Shown: piece after piece, positions 33,131 through 43,146 of the stretch
Numbering within the stretch: the stretch's first letter is position 1
Layout: every line of letters starts with the position of its first letter
Assembly: GCF_033118175.1 (NCBI RefSeq)
Contig: NC_083685.1
Span: 127,716,501-127,780,500, forward strand
Source of the DNA: Dama dama
Taxonomy: Eukaryota; Chordata; Mammalia; Artiodactyla; Cervidae
Reading direction: 5' to 3'
Length of the DNA stretch: 64,000 nt
Program-made: the position numbers and the translations under genes
The notes under the pieces: model-generated
Told to the model about the DNA's origin: nothing
The model's input: only the letters and a program-made list of their open reading frames with translations
The model's database searches: none

Positions 33131-33727
33131 GCACCTGGCCGTTCCAGTGTGTTTCTATGGAAGCGTTTTTTCCCACCCCTGGTGCATCTTGCTATCTTCC
33201 TCTCTCTCCTCCCAAACACATTCAGAACTTCTAATTCTCTTTCTCTTTCTTCTCCTACCCAAGCCAGAGAGAATTAGGCCATAGCGGATGGATTGATACG
33301 CAGGGTTAACCCATATCTCACCCAACCAGGGCCAGAAGAATCTCAGACGTTAAGAGTGGGTCCAAGAGGCTGGAGTGAGAACCCAGGGGTTAATATCGCT
33401 CTAGTGGGAAAGTTATCTGCTTTGTTGTAAAACACAGCTTCCCAGCCCTACAGAAGGGGCCATTAGCATGCAAATGTACTTTGCCTCATGCTTTTTAATG
33501 TTTTACTTCTCTTAATTGCTGAAACCGGTTGTAATTTCTGAGCACTGTTGGCTTCAGGGGAGCAGTTTCCTCTAAAGGGATCTATCAACACACCTGGAAA
33601 GATCTGGAATTCTAATTTTATTAACCAGTTGGGTGAGGCATTTTCTCTTCTTTCAAAGGGGGGAAAAAGTCCAAGTTTAAGTTGGAAACTTTATTTTCTC
33701 CTGGTGCCTAATTTCCTCCAAATTCTC
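33131..33727. other. Unique stretch with a POU octamer
   Basis: Contains ATGCAAAT at 33468-33475 in GGCCATTAGCATGCAAATG, next to CATGCTTTTTAATG. The DNA is unique and could be conserved non-coding sequence. No gene is seen. Confidence 0.3.
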
Positions 33728-33866
33728 TTTTTTTTAAATATTTATTTATTTGATTTATTTGGCTGTGCTGGGACTTCATTGAAGCACACGAGATCTTTAG
33801 TTGCAGCATGAGGAATCTAGTTCCCTGACCAGGGATAGAACCTGGGCCCCTGCACTGGGAAGTCTG
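33728..33866 (-). mobile_element. CHR-type SINE, partial
   Basis: TTGGCTGTGCTGGGACTTC, AGATCTTTAGTTGCAGCATG, TTCCCTGACCAGGGATAG. The tRNA-like head is truncated. Confidence 0.85.
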
Positions 33867-33944
33867 TCCTCTGAATTCTTTGGTGTTGACTTTGACAGTC
33901 ACTGAGAGATCAAAAATCACCTGTGATATTTGCTGGAGGTAAGA

Positions 33945-34157
33945 GGGGCTTCCTTGGTGGATCAGAAGATAAAGAATCTGCCTGCCATGCAGGGGACTCA
34001 GGTTCAATCCCTGGGTTGGGAAATCCCCTGGAGAAGGAAATGGCTACCTACTCCAGTATTCTTGCCTGGAGAATCCCATGGACAAAGGAGACTGGTGGGC
34101 TATAGTCCAGGGACTCGCAAAGAGTCGAACACAACTGAACGACTAACACTTTCACTT
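33945..34157 (+). mobile_element. Bov-tA SINE
   Basis: GGGGCTTCCTTGGTGGATCAG to ACTAACACTTTCACTTTTAAG. The (CTTTCA) end is typical of the Bov-A2-like subfamily. Confidence 0.92.
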
Positions 34158-35202
34158 TTAAGATGAAGCTTATTAAAGATTTTATGTGTCAGACCCTTGG
34201 TTATGAATTTGCAGTGAAGAGGTTTCCTGAATGCTACCTGAATTGGAAAATAATCCTTTCTCTCACCCCAGAGGTATTGCAGATAATTGCACTATTTCTA
34301 CAATGTTCTGTGACTCTCAAACGACTTTCTGTGAAGTAGAAATGACTGGAGAAACTCAGTCACCATAAAACAAACTAGCACCAACCAAGACACTCTTAGC
34401 CAGTTTCAGAAACAGCTGCCTTCCCTCCCCCCATCCCCATACCTCCCAAATGCATTCTTTTTCATGAGTCAGTACAGAGAGATTCCCATGGAGAGACACG
34501 ATACAGAAGCCTTGGAACTCTTGGCCACAATTAGCCTGACTTGGCACTACTTTCTGGTCGAAAACCAGTCTTGGGGAGCCTGAAATCTCATCAGAAGCAC
34601 TCAGCAATTCTATGAGGATCGAGGACCACTGTATGCAGAGGTCTGTACCCGAGAGAAAGTGGGAGTGGCAGGAGGCTGCCCTGACCCCTCTGGGTCCAAA
34701 ATGTCAATATCAATACGGATTTGGCCATGGCTAAGCTCACACTTGGTCTTGTCATTTGCTACATGGAAAGGATCATTCGTGTCTTTGTTGTGGCCATTCT
34801 TGATCCACCTTGACTTTCAATACAACCCTGAGTTTCTGGGAATCCCTGGTACGCTGAGGAACGATGGGAACACCCGACTTGAATGAAAGAGCAATAGACC
34901 TCGCGTGCAAAAGTTGCAAAGGTTCATTTCCTTGTCTCCCCTGTAGAGCCTCCGGCACCCCTGTGGAGTCCATCCCGTACAGCATCTTCCCACAGTGACA
35001 TCATCATCATCATGTGTTCATAAATCTGCACGGAGCAGTGCAAAGCAGAAAAGAGCTCACATCTCATCTGTTGGTTTATTCTTGCACAGGTTTTCAGGGT
35101 TTGGGAGACTGTAATGTCTGAACGGAATGAAGTCTAAGGAAGAGGACACTGTGACCAAGCTGAGGTCCGGATGGAGGTTTGAAGGAAACTGCAGAGAAGA
35201 CA
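34158..35202. other. Unique sequence, nothing recognised
   Basis: About 1 kb. A short CAT repeat (CATCATCATCATCATG) lies at about 35000-35015. Confidence 0.4.
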
Positions 35203-35395
35203 GGGCTTCCCTGGTGGCTCAGTGGTAGAGAATCCACCTGTCAATGCAGGAGATGTAGGTTCGATCCCTGGGTGGGGAAGATCCCCTGGAGAAGGCCATG
35301 ACCACCCACTCCAGTATTCTTGCCTGGGAAATCCCATGGTCAGAGGAGCCTGGTGGGCTGCAGTCCATGGGGTCACAAGAGTCGGACACGGCTGA
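35203..35395 (+). mobile_element. Bov-tA SINE
   Basis: GGGCTTCCCTGGTGGCTCAGTGG, B-box GGTTCGATCCC and Bov-A tail to GTCGGACACGGCTG. Confidence 0.93.
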
Positions 35396-35536
35396 ATGCG
35401 TATGCGTGTGCATGCAGAAAGCGGGAACACAGTACAAGCGGTGAAGTGACACTCACTTACTGTATCAAAGCCTGCAGTCTTTCATTTGGCCTTTACAAAT
35501 TTCTCTTTGGGGGTCCGTCGTTGGGAGTGGGGCTGC

Positions 35537-35555
35537 GGGGGGGGGGGGGGCGGGG
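35537..35555 (+). repeat. G14 tract plus CGGGG
   Basis: An uninterrupted G14 run followed by CGGGG. It has quadruplex potential and marks the left side of the GC-rich block. Confidence 0.9.
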
Positions 35556-35589
35556 AGAGGAGAAAGGCTTTCCTCTTTCTGAGCCCCTC

Positions 35590-35735
35590 ATTTGTACCTG
35601 GCACTTGAAGCTCACTGAGGACTCTTTAGGGTCTGAGGAGGTGGGTTTTATCTCCATTTGGCACGAATAAGAAACCGAGGCTGAGTCACGCGGGGGTTCC
35701 AGAGAGAGAGCCGCTGAACCGGGGTTCACCTCCAT
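35590..35735 (-). mobile_element. MIR SINE, antisense, diverged
   Basis: GAGGAGGTGGGTTTTATCTCCATTTGG, AAGAAACCGAGGCTGAGTCAC and GAACCGGGGTTC follow the antisense MIR order. Confidence 0.65.
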
Positions 35736-35819
35736 TTCTCCCCGACCCCCAAGCCCTCCCCTGCTCCACACCGCCTTTCAGACACGCACCAGAATCATCC
35801 ACCTTCCCTGGCAAAGTCC

Positions 35820-36800
35820 CGGGGTCGAACTGGTGGTGGGGACCCCGCCCCCAGAAAGGGGCCTTGGTCTGCTCCCAGCCAGGCACTGGCCCTCCCCGTC
35901 CCCCACGATTCCGGCTTCTTTTCCCGGGAGCAAACACGCCTCTTCCCGGTGTTGGAGCGCCTGGGCCCGCAGCGCACTGTCACAGGCTCCACCCCTCCCA
36001 GTCTGTCCGGGACCTAGCTCTCAGGCTGGCCGCCCCCTCCCGCCCCCTCCCCACCTGCGCTGACCTTCCAGCGCTGGAGGAACTTTCTGAATAACAATGT
36101 GTAGTCCCCGCTGCCTGCCGAGCTGCCCCTTTGCTGTTAGCACCTAATGAAAATGTAACCGTATTTAACCCCCCACCGTCCTAGATTAGCAGGAGAGGGC
36201 CCCGAGAGGCTTGAATTCCTTTGTATGATAAGCACCCTGGTCTCCTTTTGGACGGTCCGGCCCCTTCTCCCTGGAGAGGATGCTGGGCAGCGCCGGGCTC
36301 ACCCGGGATCTCTCAGCTGTCCCGGGCACAATGGGGAAAGTATCTTTTGTGGCATTAACGGCTTTGGGGAGGGGAGAGGGGAGGGTCCGGGCTGCTGGGG
36401 AGGGGGTGCCCTTGAAGAGAAGCAGAACAATGTGTGAGAAGCCGAGGCTGTGGGTTTCCCACACGGACCACTACGTCCCCCCCACCCCCCTCTGGGAGAG
36501 ACAGCTCTGCAGCGACCAGCCCACAGCTGATCCTGCCTTGATTGGCTTTTTTTTTTTTTTTTCCTTCATTGTGCTCTCAAGGGACGAAAATCCTTTTGTG
36601 GCGTGAAAGGAGAGGCGTTCCTGCCGTTCCCCTCCCTCGAACTGATTGGCTGTGTCACGAGATGGCCAAATCCACCCGGATTAATGCGCGGCCGACCTGC
36701 CCGGAGCGAGGCCGTCTGAGTCCGCCCCTTCGGGCCAGCGAGCGTGTCTGGCGCCCTGGGAGCAGGGAAGGGAGGGGACCCCGAGGGGCAGGCCACCGCC
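35820..36800. promoter_or_regulatory. Repeat-free GC/CpG-rich block, candidate regulatory region
   Basis: Nearly 1 kb without interspersed repeats in a window otherwise full of them. CpGs are dense at 35820-36080 and especially 36640-36800. Motifs include a SOX-like GAATAACAATG at about 36090, a bicoid-like GGATTAA at about 36679, and two TTTTGTGGC copies at about 36343 and 36594. Frames on both strands are composition-driven. It may be an enhancer, an orphan CpG island or an unrecognised promoter. Confidence 0.4.
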
Positions 36801-36899
36801 TTCCTCATATTTATTATTCCCCCCGCCCACCCCACCCTCCCCCCACCCCCGGCCCTGCAGGGATGTTTATTCATGGACCACATCTGCTGGCTGGCGGAC

Positions 36900-36901
<2 letters not shown>

Positions 36902-36942
<41 letters not shown>
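36902..36942. repeat. (CT)n microsatellite
   Basis: About 20 uninterrupted CT units. The polypurine-polypyrimidine strand could form a triplex. Confidence 0.95.
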
Positions 36943-36946
<4 letters not shown>

Positions 36947-37377
36947 GATGCCTGAAGTCCCCAAGGAGCCAAGAAAGCGGGCACATTCCTCATTCCTCAG
37001 GACCTGCCTCTTCTCTGAGCTCAGAGTCCTGTGACTCCTGCAGGGCACCTGTAACCCTAGCTCTCAGCCGCCCTCCCCCCCGCCGCCCACCTGCCCCGCC
37101 TCCCGCCCTTTACCTATTCTAAACTTCCCACCTGGGCATGCTGGTCTCTCTCTGCTTTCTCTGGTACCCAGCGCCTAAAACAGCATCCTTTCTCTCTGCT
37201 GTTGGCCCTTCTGTGGCTTCTTCCGGAACCTCTCTTCCTCATGTCGATTCTTATGTCATTACATCCCAGGACTTCTTGAGCCAGCTCAGATTGTGTCTTT
37301 ACCGTTCTCCCAATTGGAAGGACTCTTTTTTTTCCCCCACCTCTGACCTCTCATATGATTTTATACATCTTTCATTG
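36943..37377. other. Unique sequence, nothing recognised
   Basis: C-rich at 37070-37110. A short Ser/Leu-rich frame at 37138-37422 runs into the BovB copy. Confidence 0.4.
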
Positions 37378-37379
37378 AA

Positions 37380-37598
37380 GAGCCAACTCATTGGAAAAGA
37401 CCCTGATGCTGGGAAAGATTGAAGGCAGAAGGAGAAGGCCGCGACAGAAGATGAGATGGTTGGATGGCATCATAGACATCAGTGGCATCATGAGTTTGAA
37501 CAAACTCCAGGAGATAGTGAAGGATAGGGAAGCCTGATGTGGTGCAATCCACTGGGTTGCATAGAGTCAGACATGACTTGGCAACTAAACAGAAACAA
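37380..37598 (+). mobile_element. BovB 3' end fragment
   Basis: GAGCCAACTCATTGGAAAAGACC to GTCAGACATGACTTGGC. A short internal GGCATCATAGACATCAGT expansion lies near 37466-37486. Confidence 0.9.
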
Positions 37599-38214
37599 CA
37601 GAAATGAAATCCACAGAATGTGTGATTTTGTGGCTCCTTCTACTTGACTTTCGGCCTGATGGTTGCATCACCTTGTAGAGGGTTTATTCCTGTGGTGGTG
37701 AAATAGTCCATTGTGTGAAAAAACCCCACAATTTATTTTTCCACTCTGCTGTGGATGTTCATTTGGATAGTTTCTAGTTTGGGTTGTAACTATCACCAGA
37801 ACATGCACAGAACTTAAAGAATCAAGCACGTGATAAATCTTGTGAGAGGGGTGCATATTTTTATCAATTTTTTTTTTTCTTTTTACTGAAGTCTGGTTGA
37901 TTTACAATGTTGTGCTAACTTCTGGCATAAGACAAAGTGATCCACAAATAATTTTTTTTCAGATTCTTTTCCACTATACTTTATCACAAGATATTGAATA
38001 CAGTTTTCTGTGCTATACAGAAGATCCTTATTGTTCATCTATTTTATATATAGTAATGTGTATCTGCTAACTCCAGACTCCTAATTGATCCTTCCCCCCA
38101 CTTTCCCCTTTAACCATAATTTCCCCGGAAACCATAAATAGCTTTGCAAATCTGTGAGTCTGTTTTTGTTTTGAGAATAAGTTCATTTGTATCATCTTTT
38201 TAGGTTTCACATAT

Positions 38215-38312
38215 AAGTGATATTATATGTTATCACATGTTATGATATTTTATGATGTCAAATAACATTGTATCATGTATGTTATGATATCAAATAGCAT
38301 ATGTTATTTGTC
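38215..38312. repeat. Local duplicated AT-rich segment in L1
   Basis: TTATGATAT, TCAAATA and ATGTTAT recur two or more times where L1 normally has one short GATATTATATGATATTTG stretch. It looks like local tandem expansion. Confidence 0.6.
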
Positions 38313-38416
38313 TCATTCTGACTTACTTCACTTACTATTACCATCTCTAGGTCCGTCCATCTTGCTGCAAATGGCACTATTTCCATCTTTTTTATGGCTG
38401 AGTAGTACTCCATTGG

Positions 38417-38626
38417 AATTTTCCTGGTGGATCTCGTGGTAAGAAAGCCACCTGCCGATGCAGCAGACATAGGAGACGTCTGGTCCCTGATCCCTGGGTC
38501 AGGAAGATCCCCTGAGGGCATGGCAAACCACTCCAGTATTCTTGCCTGGAGAATCCCATGGACAGAACAGCCTGGTGGGCTACAGTCCATGGGGTTGCAA
38601 AGAGTCAGACAGAATTGAGAAGACTC
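38417..38626 (+). mobile_element. Bov-tA SINE nested in L1
   Basis: The L1 TAGTACTCCATTG just left of the SINE and the TAAATATTCCGTTATG just right of it are overlapping L1 text, consistent with a diverged target-site duplication. The head and tail are both present. Confidence 0.88.
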
Positions 38627-38920
38627 AGTAAATATTCCGTTATGTATATGTACCATATCTTCTTCATACATTCATCGGTTGAAATCTTTTAGGTTGCTTC
38701 TATGTCTTGGCTGTTGTAAGCAGTGCTGTGATGAACATGGGGGTGCTTGTATCTTTTCCAATTAGAATTTTTGCAGATATATGCCAGGAGTGGGATTGCA
38801 GGATTATATGGTAGCTCTGTGTTTAGTTTTTTGAGAAACTTCCATACTGTTTTCCATAGTGGCTGCACCAATTTACATTCCTACCAATGGTGTAGAAGGC
38901 TTCCTTTCCTCCACGTCATG

Positions 38921-39600
38921 TTATTAAGACAGGAATGAAGAATTTCTCTCTTCTCTTTAGTGTCTGTCTCAGTGCTCAGAACAAACCAGAGTCCCCAAAA
39001 GGTTTGTCCAGTCAATGCTCATTTTGTTAATTTTACAATCAATGCAAATAACTAAGGCATTCTATTTTCAATTGTCACCTGTTAACATGTTTTGGCATAG
39101 ATGAAGGAATGAACGTTTGCAGAGAAGGTTTTGTATCAAGGAGAGGTGGGACAGTGTGAAATTGCTGGTATCTAGGAATGAGTGTAAAATCAGGAGTTAG
39201 AGCAAGCCCAGATCAGAAGGCAGTGATGGCAAGCCCAGATGTAGAGTGATTCACAATCGGCGCCTGCACTGTCCTGGCCCCTGTGGCCATGGTGGTCATC
39301 AGAGGGGCCCCTTCTAGGGCTACGCCAGCCCCCTAGAGGCCATCTAGAACACCCCCTTCCCTTCCTGGGCACTTTTCCACTTTCTCTTTCTTCTGAGTTA
39401 ATAGGTATTTCCTCTGTTTCTCTTACTGACTTAAATGTCATAATTAATCACTCAAGCTTTTTAGGCAGCGGTCCTATCCCTGGGGCAGTCACCACTGGGG
39501 TTACAGCCATATGTCTTATCCCCAAGCACACCCCAACATGGATCTGCTGGTCCATTGGTCTCTCCAACCTCTTCCCAAGTTCTCATTCTGTTCTCCCCAG
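38921..39600. other. Unique sequence, nothing recognised
   Basis: No supported element. A direct AGCAAGCCCAGAT/GGCAAGCCCAGAT pair lies at about 39202 and 39229. Confidence 0.4.
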
Positions 39601-39604
39601 AGTA

Positions 39605-39890
39605 TTACCATCACTGAGTGTCTCCTTGTGCCAGGCCCCACGTATTATGTATGTGTTCAGTCATGTATGACTCTTTAAGACCTTGTAGACTATAGCCCCC
39701 ACCAGGCTCCTCTGTCCATGGGATTCTCCAGGCAAGAATACTGGAGTGGGTTGCCATTTCCTCATCCAAGGGATCTTCCCAACTCAGGGATCGAACCCAG
39801 GTCTCCAAGAAAGCCCCATAAACTGAGGTCTCACACCCAGTAAGTAGTTGAGTCGGAATCCAGACATTCTTTCAGCTACACCGCACTGTC
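39605..39890 (-). mobile_element. MIR SINE, antisense, split by a SINE
   Basis: The left piece has CACTGAGTGTCTCCTTGTGCCAGGCCC. The right piece resumes with TAAACTGAGGTCTCACACCCAG and GTCGGAATCCAGACATTC. They are two halves of one MIR. Confidence 0.75.
39650..39816 (-). mobile_element. Bov-tA SINE nested in MIR, internal deletion
   Basis: GTTCAGTCATGTATGACTC to GATCGAACCCAGGTCTCC, then directly AGAAAGCCCC. About 35 bp of the tRNA-like head, including the A-box side, is missing. Confidence 0.88.
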
Positions 39891-40344
39891 TTGCCCTTTG
39901 CTGTTTCCACCAAAGCCACAAAATGATCACGACGATCACATCTCACTCAGGTCTGTTATCCACTTTTATTCACAGGTTCGCCCATCCCTGCTCCCCCAGT
40001 CCCACCCCATCCCCAGCCTCTGGCCGATCATGTCAGGCCTCTGCTCTCCTGCACAGTTATTAAGGCGTAGCAGTCATTTTCAATGGCTTTTCTGGCCATC
40101 TTCCAACATGAATGTGAAAGTTTCATTCATTCCAAGAGTGGAGCTGACATTGTACAATGAAACATGGGAAGAGGGATTTGATAACATTTTGATATCAATG
40201 GGCGAGAGTTACTTGGATGGAGAGAAAGTCTTGATATTAGGGGTCCATAGCATTTTTCCACTCATTCTTCACTCATTCACTCAAAGAAAAAAAAAAAGTT
40301 CAAGTTCAAATGAAAACCAAAAACTCTCAGAGTAGGGGATCAAT
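39891..40344. other. Unique sequence, nothing recognised
   Basis: A plus-strand frame of 145 codons (39898-40335) has no recognisable domain. Confidence 0.35.
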
Positions 40345-40520
40345 CACCTTTTTTTATTGTTGTTTTTATTAGATTTTATATTTTATTTGTAAAATTTTAA
40401 TTGATAGATAATTATAATATTGTGACAATTTATGCCATACATCAACATGAATCAGCCATAGGCATACATATGTCCCCTTCCTCCTGAATTCCCACTCCCA
40501 CCTCCCTCCCCAGACACACC
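40345..40520 (-). mobile_element. L1 3' UTR, antisense
   Basis: GCCATACATCAACATGAATCAGCC, CATAGGCATACATATGTCCCC and CTCCCACCTCCC follow the L1 antisense end after an AT-rich tail. Confidence 0.8.
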
Positions 40521-40569
40521 CTTTCCTTGAATTTAAAAATACATGCAAATTCAAGGTGGTAACAGTCTA

Positions 40570-40669
40570 GTATTTTGAAAACATTGACTTTGAACAAAAG
40601 CACAGGTTTGACGACATTCACAATTGCATGAATGCACCAGGGCTTCCCTGGTGGCTCAGTGTTAAAGAA
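40570..40669 (+). repeat. Left copy of about 100-bp direct repeat flanking BovB
   Basis: Begins GTATTTTGAAAACATTGAC and ends with the first 39 bp of a Bov-tA head (GGGCTTCCC...GTTAAAGAA). It matches 41216-41341 with about four substitutions and one indel of roughly 26 bp. It ends exactly where BovB begins. Confidence 0.9.
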
Positions 40670-41215
40670 GATGATTGCCTCTTGGCAGGAAAGCATGACA
40701 AGCCTACACAGTGTGTTGAAAAGCAAAGACACTACTTGGCTGACAAAGGTCTATATAGTCAAGGCTATGGTCTTCCCAGTGGCCACGTACAGTTGTGAGA
40801 GCTGGACTGTGAAGAAGGCAGAGGGCCAAAGACGTGATGCCTTCAAACTGTGGTGCTGGAGAAAACTCCTGAGAGTCCCTTGGACTGCAAGATCAAACCA
40901 GTCAATCTTAAAGGAAATCAACCCTGAATATTCATTGCAAGGACTGATGCTGAAGCTGAAGCTCCAGTATTTTGGTTACCTGGTACCAAGAGTCAACTCA
41001 TTGGAAAAGTCCCTGGTGTTGGGAACGATTGAGGGCAGAAGGAGAAGAGGGTGTCAGAGGATGAGATGGCTGGATGGCATCACCGACTCAATGGACACAA
41101 ACTTGGGCAAACTTTGGGAGATGGTGAGGGACCAGGAGGCCTGGTGTGCTGCAGTTCATGGGGTCTCAAGAGTCAGAGACAACTGGGCCATTGAACAAAA
41201 CAAGCAAACAATTTG
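40670..41215 (+). mobile_element. BovB LINE 3' part with long flanking duplication
   Basis: Encodes a largely open C-terminal part of the RTE ORF2 (motifs SCESWTVKKAEG, FKLWCWRKLLRVPWTAR, KLKLQYFGYLV, RWLDGITDSMD), with the catalytic reverse transcriptase core absent because the copy is 5'-truncated. Its 3' end (about 41200) is followed at once by the right copy of the direct repeat. Confidence 0.93.
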
Positions 41216-41341
41216 GTATTTTGAAAACATTGACATTGAACAAAAGCACAGGTTTGACAACATTCATTGCATGAATTGCATGCAATGATTCATGATTGCA
41301 TGAATGTACCAGGGCTTCCCTGGTGTCTCAGTGTTAAAGAA
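41216..41341 (+). repeat. Right copy of about 100-bp direct repeat flanking BovB
   Basis: Same sequence as 40570-40669 but with additional TTGCATGAA-type units near 41262-41300. It continues without a break into the remainder of the Bov-tA SINE. Confidence 0.9.
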
Positions 41342-41525
41342 TCCACCTGCAAATGCAGGAGACCATGACTTTGATCCCTGGGTCAGGAAGATCCCCTGGA
41401 GAAGGAAATGGCAACTCAATCCAGTATTTCTACCTGGGAAATCCCATGGACAGAAGAGCCTTGTGGGCTACAGTCCATGGGGTTGCAAAGAGTCAGACAT
41501 GACTTAAGGACTAAACAACTACAGC
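41311..41525 (+). mobile_element. Bov-tA SINE
   Basis: AGGGCTTCCCTGGTGTCTCAG to GTCAGACATGACTTAAGGAC. Its first 31 bp or so belong to the duplicated segment, so this SINE predates the BovB insertion. Confidence 0.92.
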
Positions 41526-41873
41526 AACGACTGCAGTGATTTCATGTGTGGCTCACATGCAGTTAAGTCAAAACTCGGAATTTAGGGCACTTCAAAAACG
41601 GTGTCGCATCTTGTGATCAGCTCTGGCCATAAAAAGAAATCTTCCCAGATCAGTGGTCCTGCTACTGCCCTGAGTCTCAGGGAGTCTCAGCTATTATCCG
41701 AGAGGAATTCCAAGGCTTGGTTGGGGCTGAGGGATCAGAGTGAAGCTTTTCAGGATTCCAGCATGAAATACTTTACCACCCAGAAGCAGCGACAGCCAAA
41801 CCTGAGCTCTCAAATCCCAGACAGCCTCTGGGGTGCCTGCAGGGCACCCCAGCCTTGCCCTGGGTCTCTCTTT
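41526..41873. other. Unique sequence, nothing recognised
   Basis: Short frames only. Confidence 0.4.
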
Positions 41874-42080
41874 GTGTGCATGCTCTGTTGCTAAGTCGTG
41901 CCTGACCCTTTGCAACTCCGTGAACCATAGCCCACCGGGCTCCTCTGTCCTTGGGATTCTCCAGGCAAGAATACTGGAGTGGTTGCCGTTTCCTTCTCCA
42001 GGGGGTCTTCCCAACCCCAGGATCAAACCTACGTCTGTGTTGGCAGGCGGATTCTTTACCACTGAGCCCCAGGGAAGCCC
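41874..42080 (-). mobile_element. Bov-tA SINE
   Basis: GTGCATGCTCTGTTGCTAAGTCG to CACTGAGCCCCAGGGAAGCCC. GGGTCTCTCTTTG on the left and GGGTCCCTTTCTG on the right may be the target-site duplication. Confidence 0.92.
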
Positions 42081-42092
42081 AGGGTCCCTTTC

Positions 42093-42349
42093 TGTTGTTG
42101 TTATTCGTTGTTCAGCAGCTAAGTCGTGTCCAGCTCTTTGCAACACCATGAACTGCAGCAAGCCAAGCCTCCCTGTCCTTTGCTATCTTCCCGAGCTTGC
42201 TCAAACTCATGTCCATTGAGTGGATGATGCCATCCAACCATCTCATCCTCTGTCGCCCCCTTCTCCTCTTGCCCTCAATCTTTCCCAGCATCAGGGTCTT
42301 TCCCAGGGAGTCAGCTCTTTGCATCACACGGCCAAAGTCCTGGAGCTTC
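42093..42349 (-). mobile_element. BovB 3' end, antisense
   Basis: GTTGTTCAGCAGCTAAGTCG, TGATGCCATCCAACCATCTC, AATCTTTCCCAGCATCAGG to CCTGGAGCTTCACC. It encodes the last part of ORF2 on the minus strand. Confidence 0.92.
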
Positions 42350-42790
42350 ACCTCGGGGCTCCTCTTCACTCCCCCCAGACACACACCTGCACAGCCTCCT
42401 CTGTCCCGCTGCTCTGGGAGTGTCAGGAGCCCCTCGGCAAACCCTCCCACCCTGCCGGGTCAGGGCTCTCTGGACACCAGGCCAGCCGATGGAGGTGGAG
42501 TGGCCTCCAGGCCCCCGTGGGAGGGGCGGGGGGGCCTGTGTGGACGTGGCCGGCTCCTTGTTCCTCAGCCTCAGAGAGCTCTGGGGGCTCCCTGGGTGTG
42601 ACACAACGTGAGCAGCTTCGGGGTGAGCTCTGTTCTCCCGTGACAGCTGCCTTGGTCTCTAGCGGGACCTGTCTGAGCCGACTGCACTCTCCATGTGTGG
42701 CCAGCTGCTGCGGCCTTAACTCTTTCTTACCCACCCCTGTGGGCCCTGCCCTTGCCCGCTGCTTCCTCAAAATGCCAGCTCTTCCAATGA
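42350..42790. other. Unique GC-rich sequence
   Basis: Open frames of nearly 290 codons on both strands cross this stretch. They are built from BovB, this GC-rich DNA and the CHR SINE, and have no domain. Confidence 0.4.
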
Positions 42791-42800
42791 CCTTTCTGGG

Positions 42801-43136
42801 GGCTTTCTCTGGTGATTCGGCGGGTGGCAATCCACCTGTCCATGTAGGGGACTTGGGTTTGATCCCTGGTCCAGGAAGACCCCACATGCTGAGGATCAAC
42901 TCAGCCTGGGCCCTGCAACTATTTAGCCTGTGCTCTAGAGCCCAGGAGCCGCAACTACTGAGTCCACACTCCACAAGTACTGAGGACCAAGCGCCCCAGA
43001 GCACGTGCTTCGCAGCAAGGGAGGCCCAAGGACCACAACTGGAGAGTTGCCCACACTCGCGGCAACTAGAGAAAAGCCTGCAGCCGTGAAGACTCAGTCC
43101 AGCCAACAATAAATAAATAAATATTTTTAAAAATTG
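42801..43136 (+). mobile_element. Long CHR-type SINE with target-site duplication
   Basis: tRNA-like head, then the CHR body (GCAACTATTTAGCC, GCCGCAACTACTGAGTCC, CGCGGCAACTAGAG) and an AATAAATAAATAA tail. CCTTTCTGGG at 42791-42800 is repeated at 43137-43146. Confidence 0.93.
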
Positions 43137-43146
43137 CCTTTCTGGG

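Larger units (their letters stand above)
37675..38920 (-). mobile_element. L1 sequence, antisense, split by a SINE
   Basis: An older L1 piece (37675-37830) is followed by a ruminant L1 3' UTR (from 37880, GGTTGATTTACAATGTTGTG) that continues after the nested SINE into the antisense end of ORF2 (GATGAACATGGGGGTGC, CCAGGAGTGGGATTGC, CCATAGTGGCTGCACC). The frame is broken. Confidence 0.88.

Noticed and set aside
40632..41288. Plus-strand open frame of 218 codons
   Set aside because: This is the C-terminal part of the BovB ORF2 plus SINE sequence, 5'-truncated and without the reverse transcriptase catalytic core. It is a LINE remnant, not a host gene.
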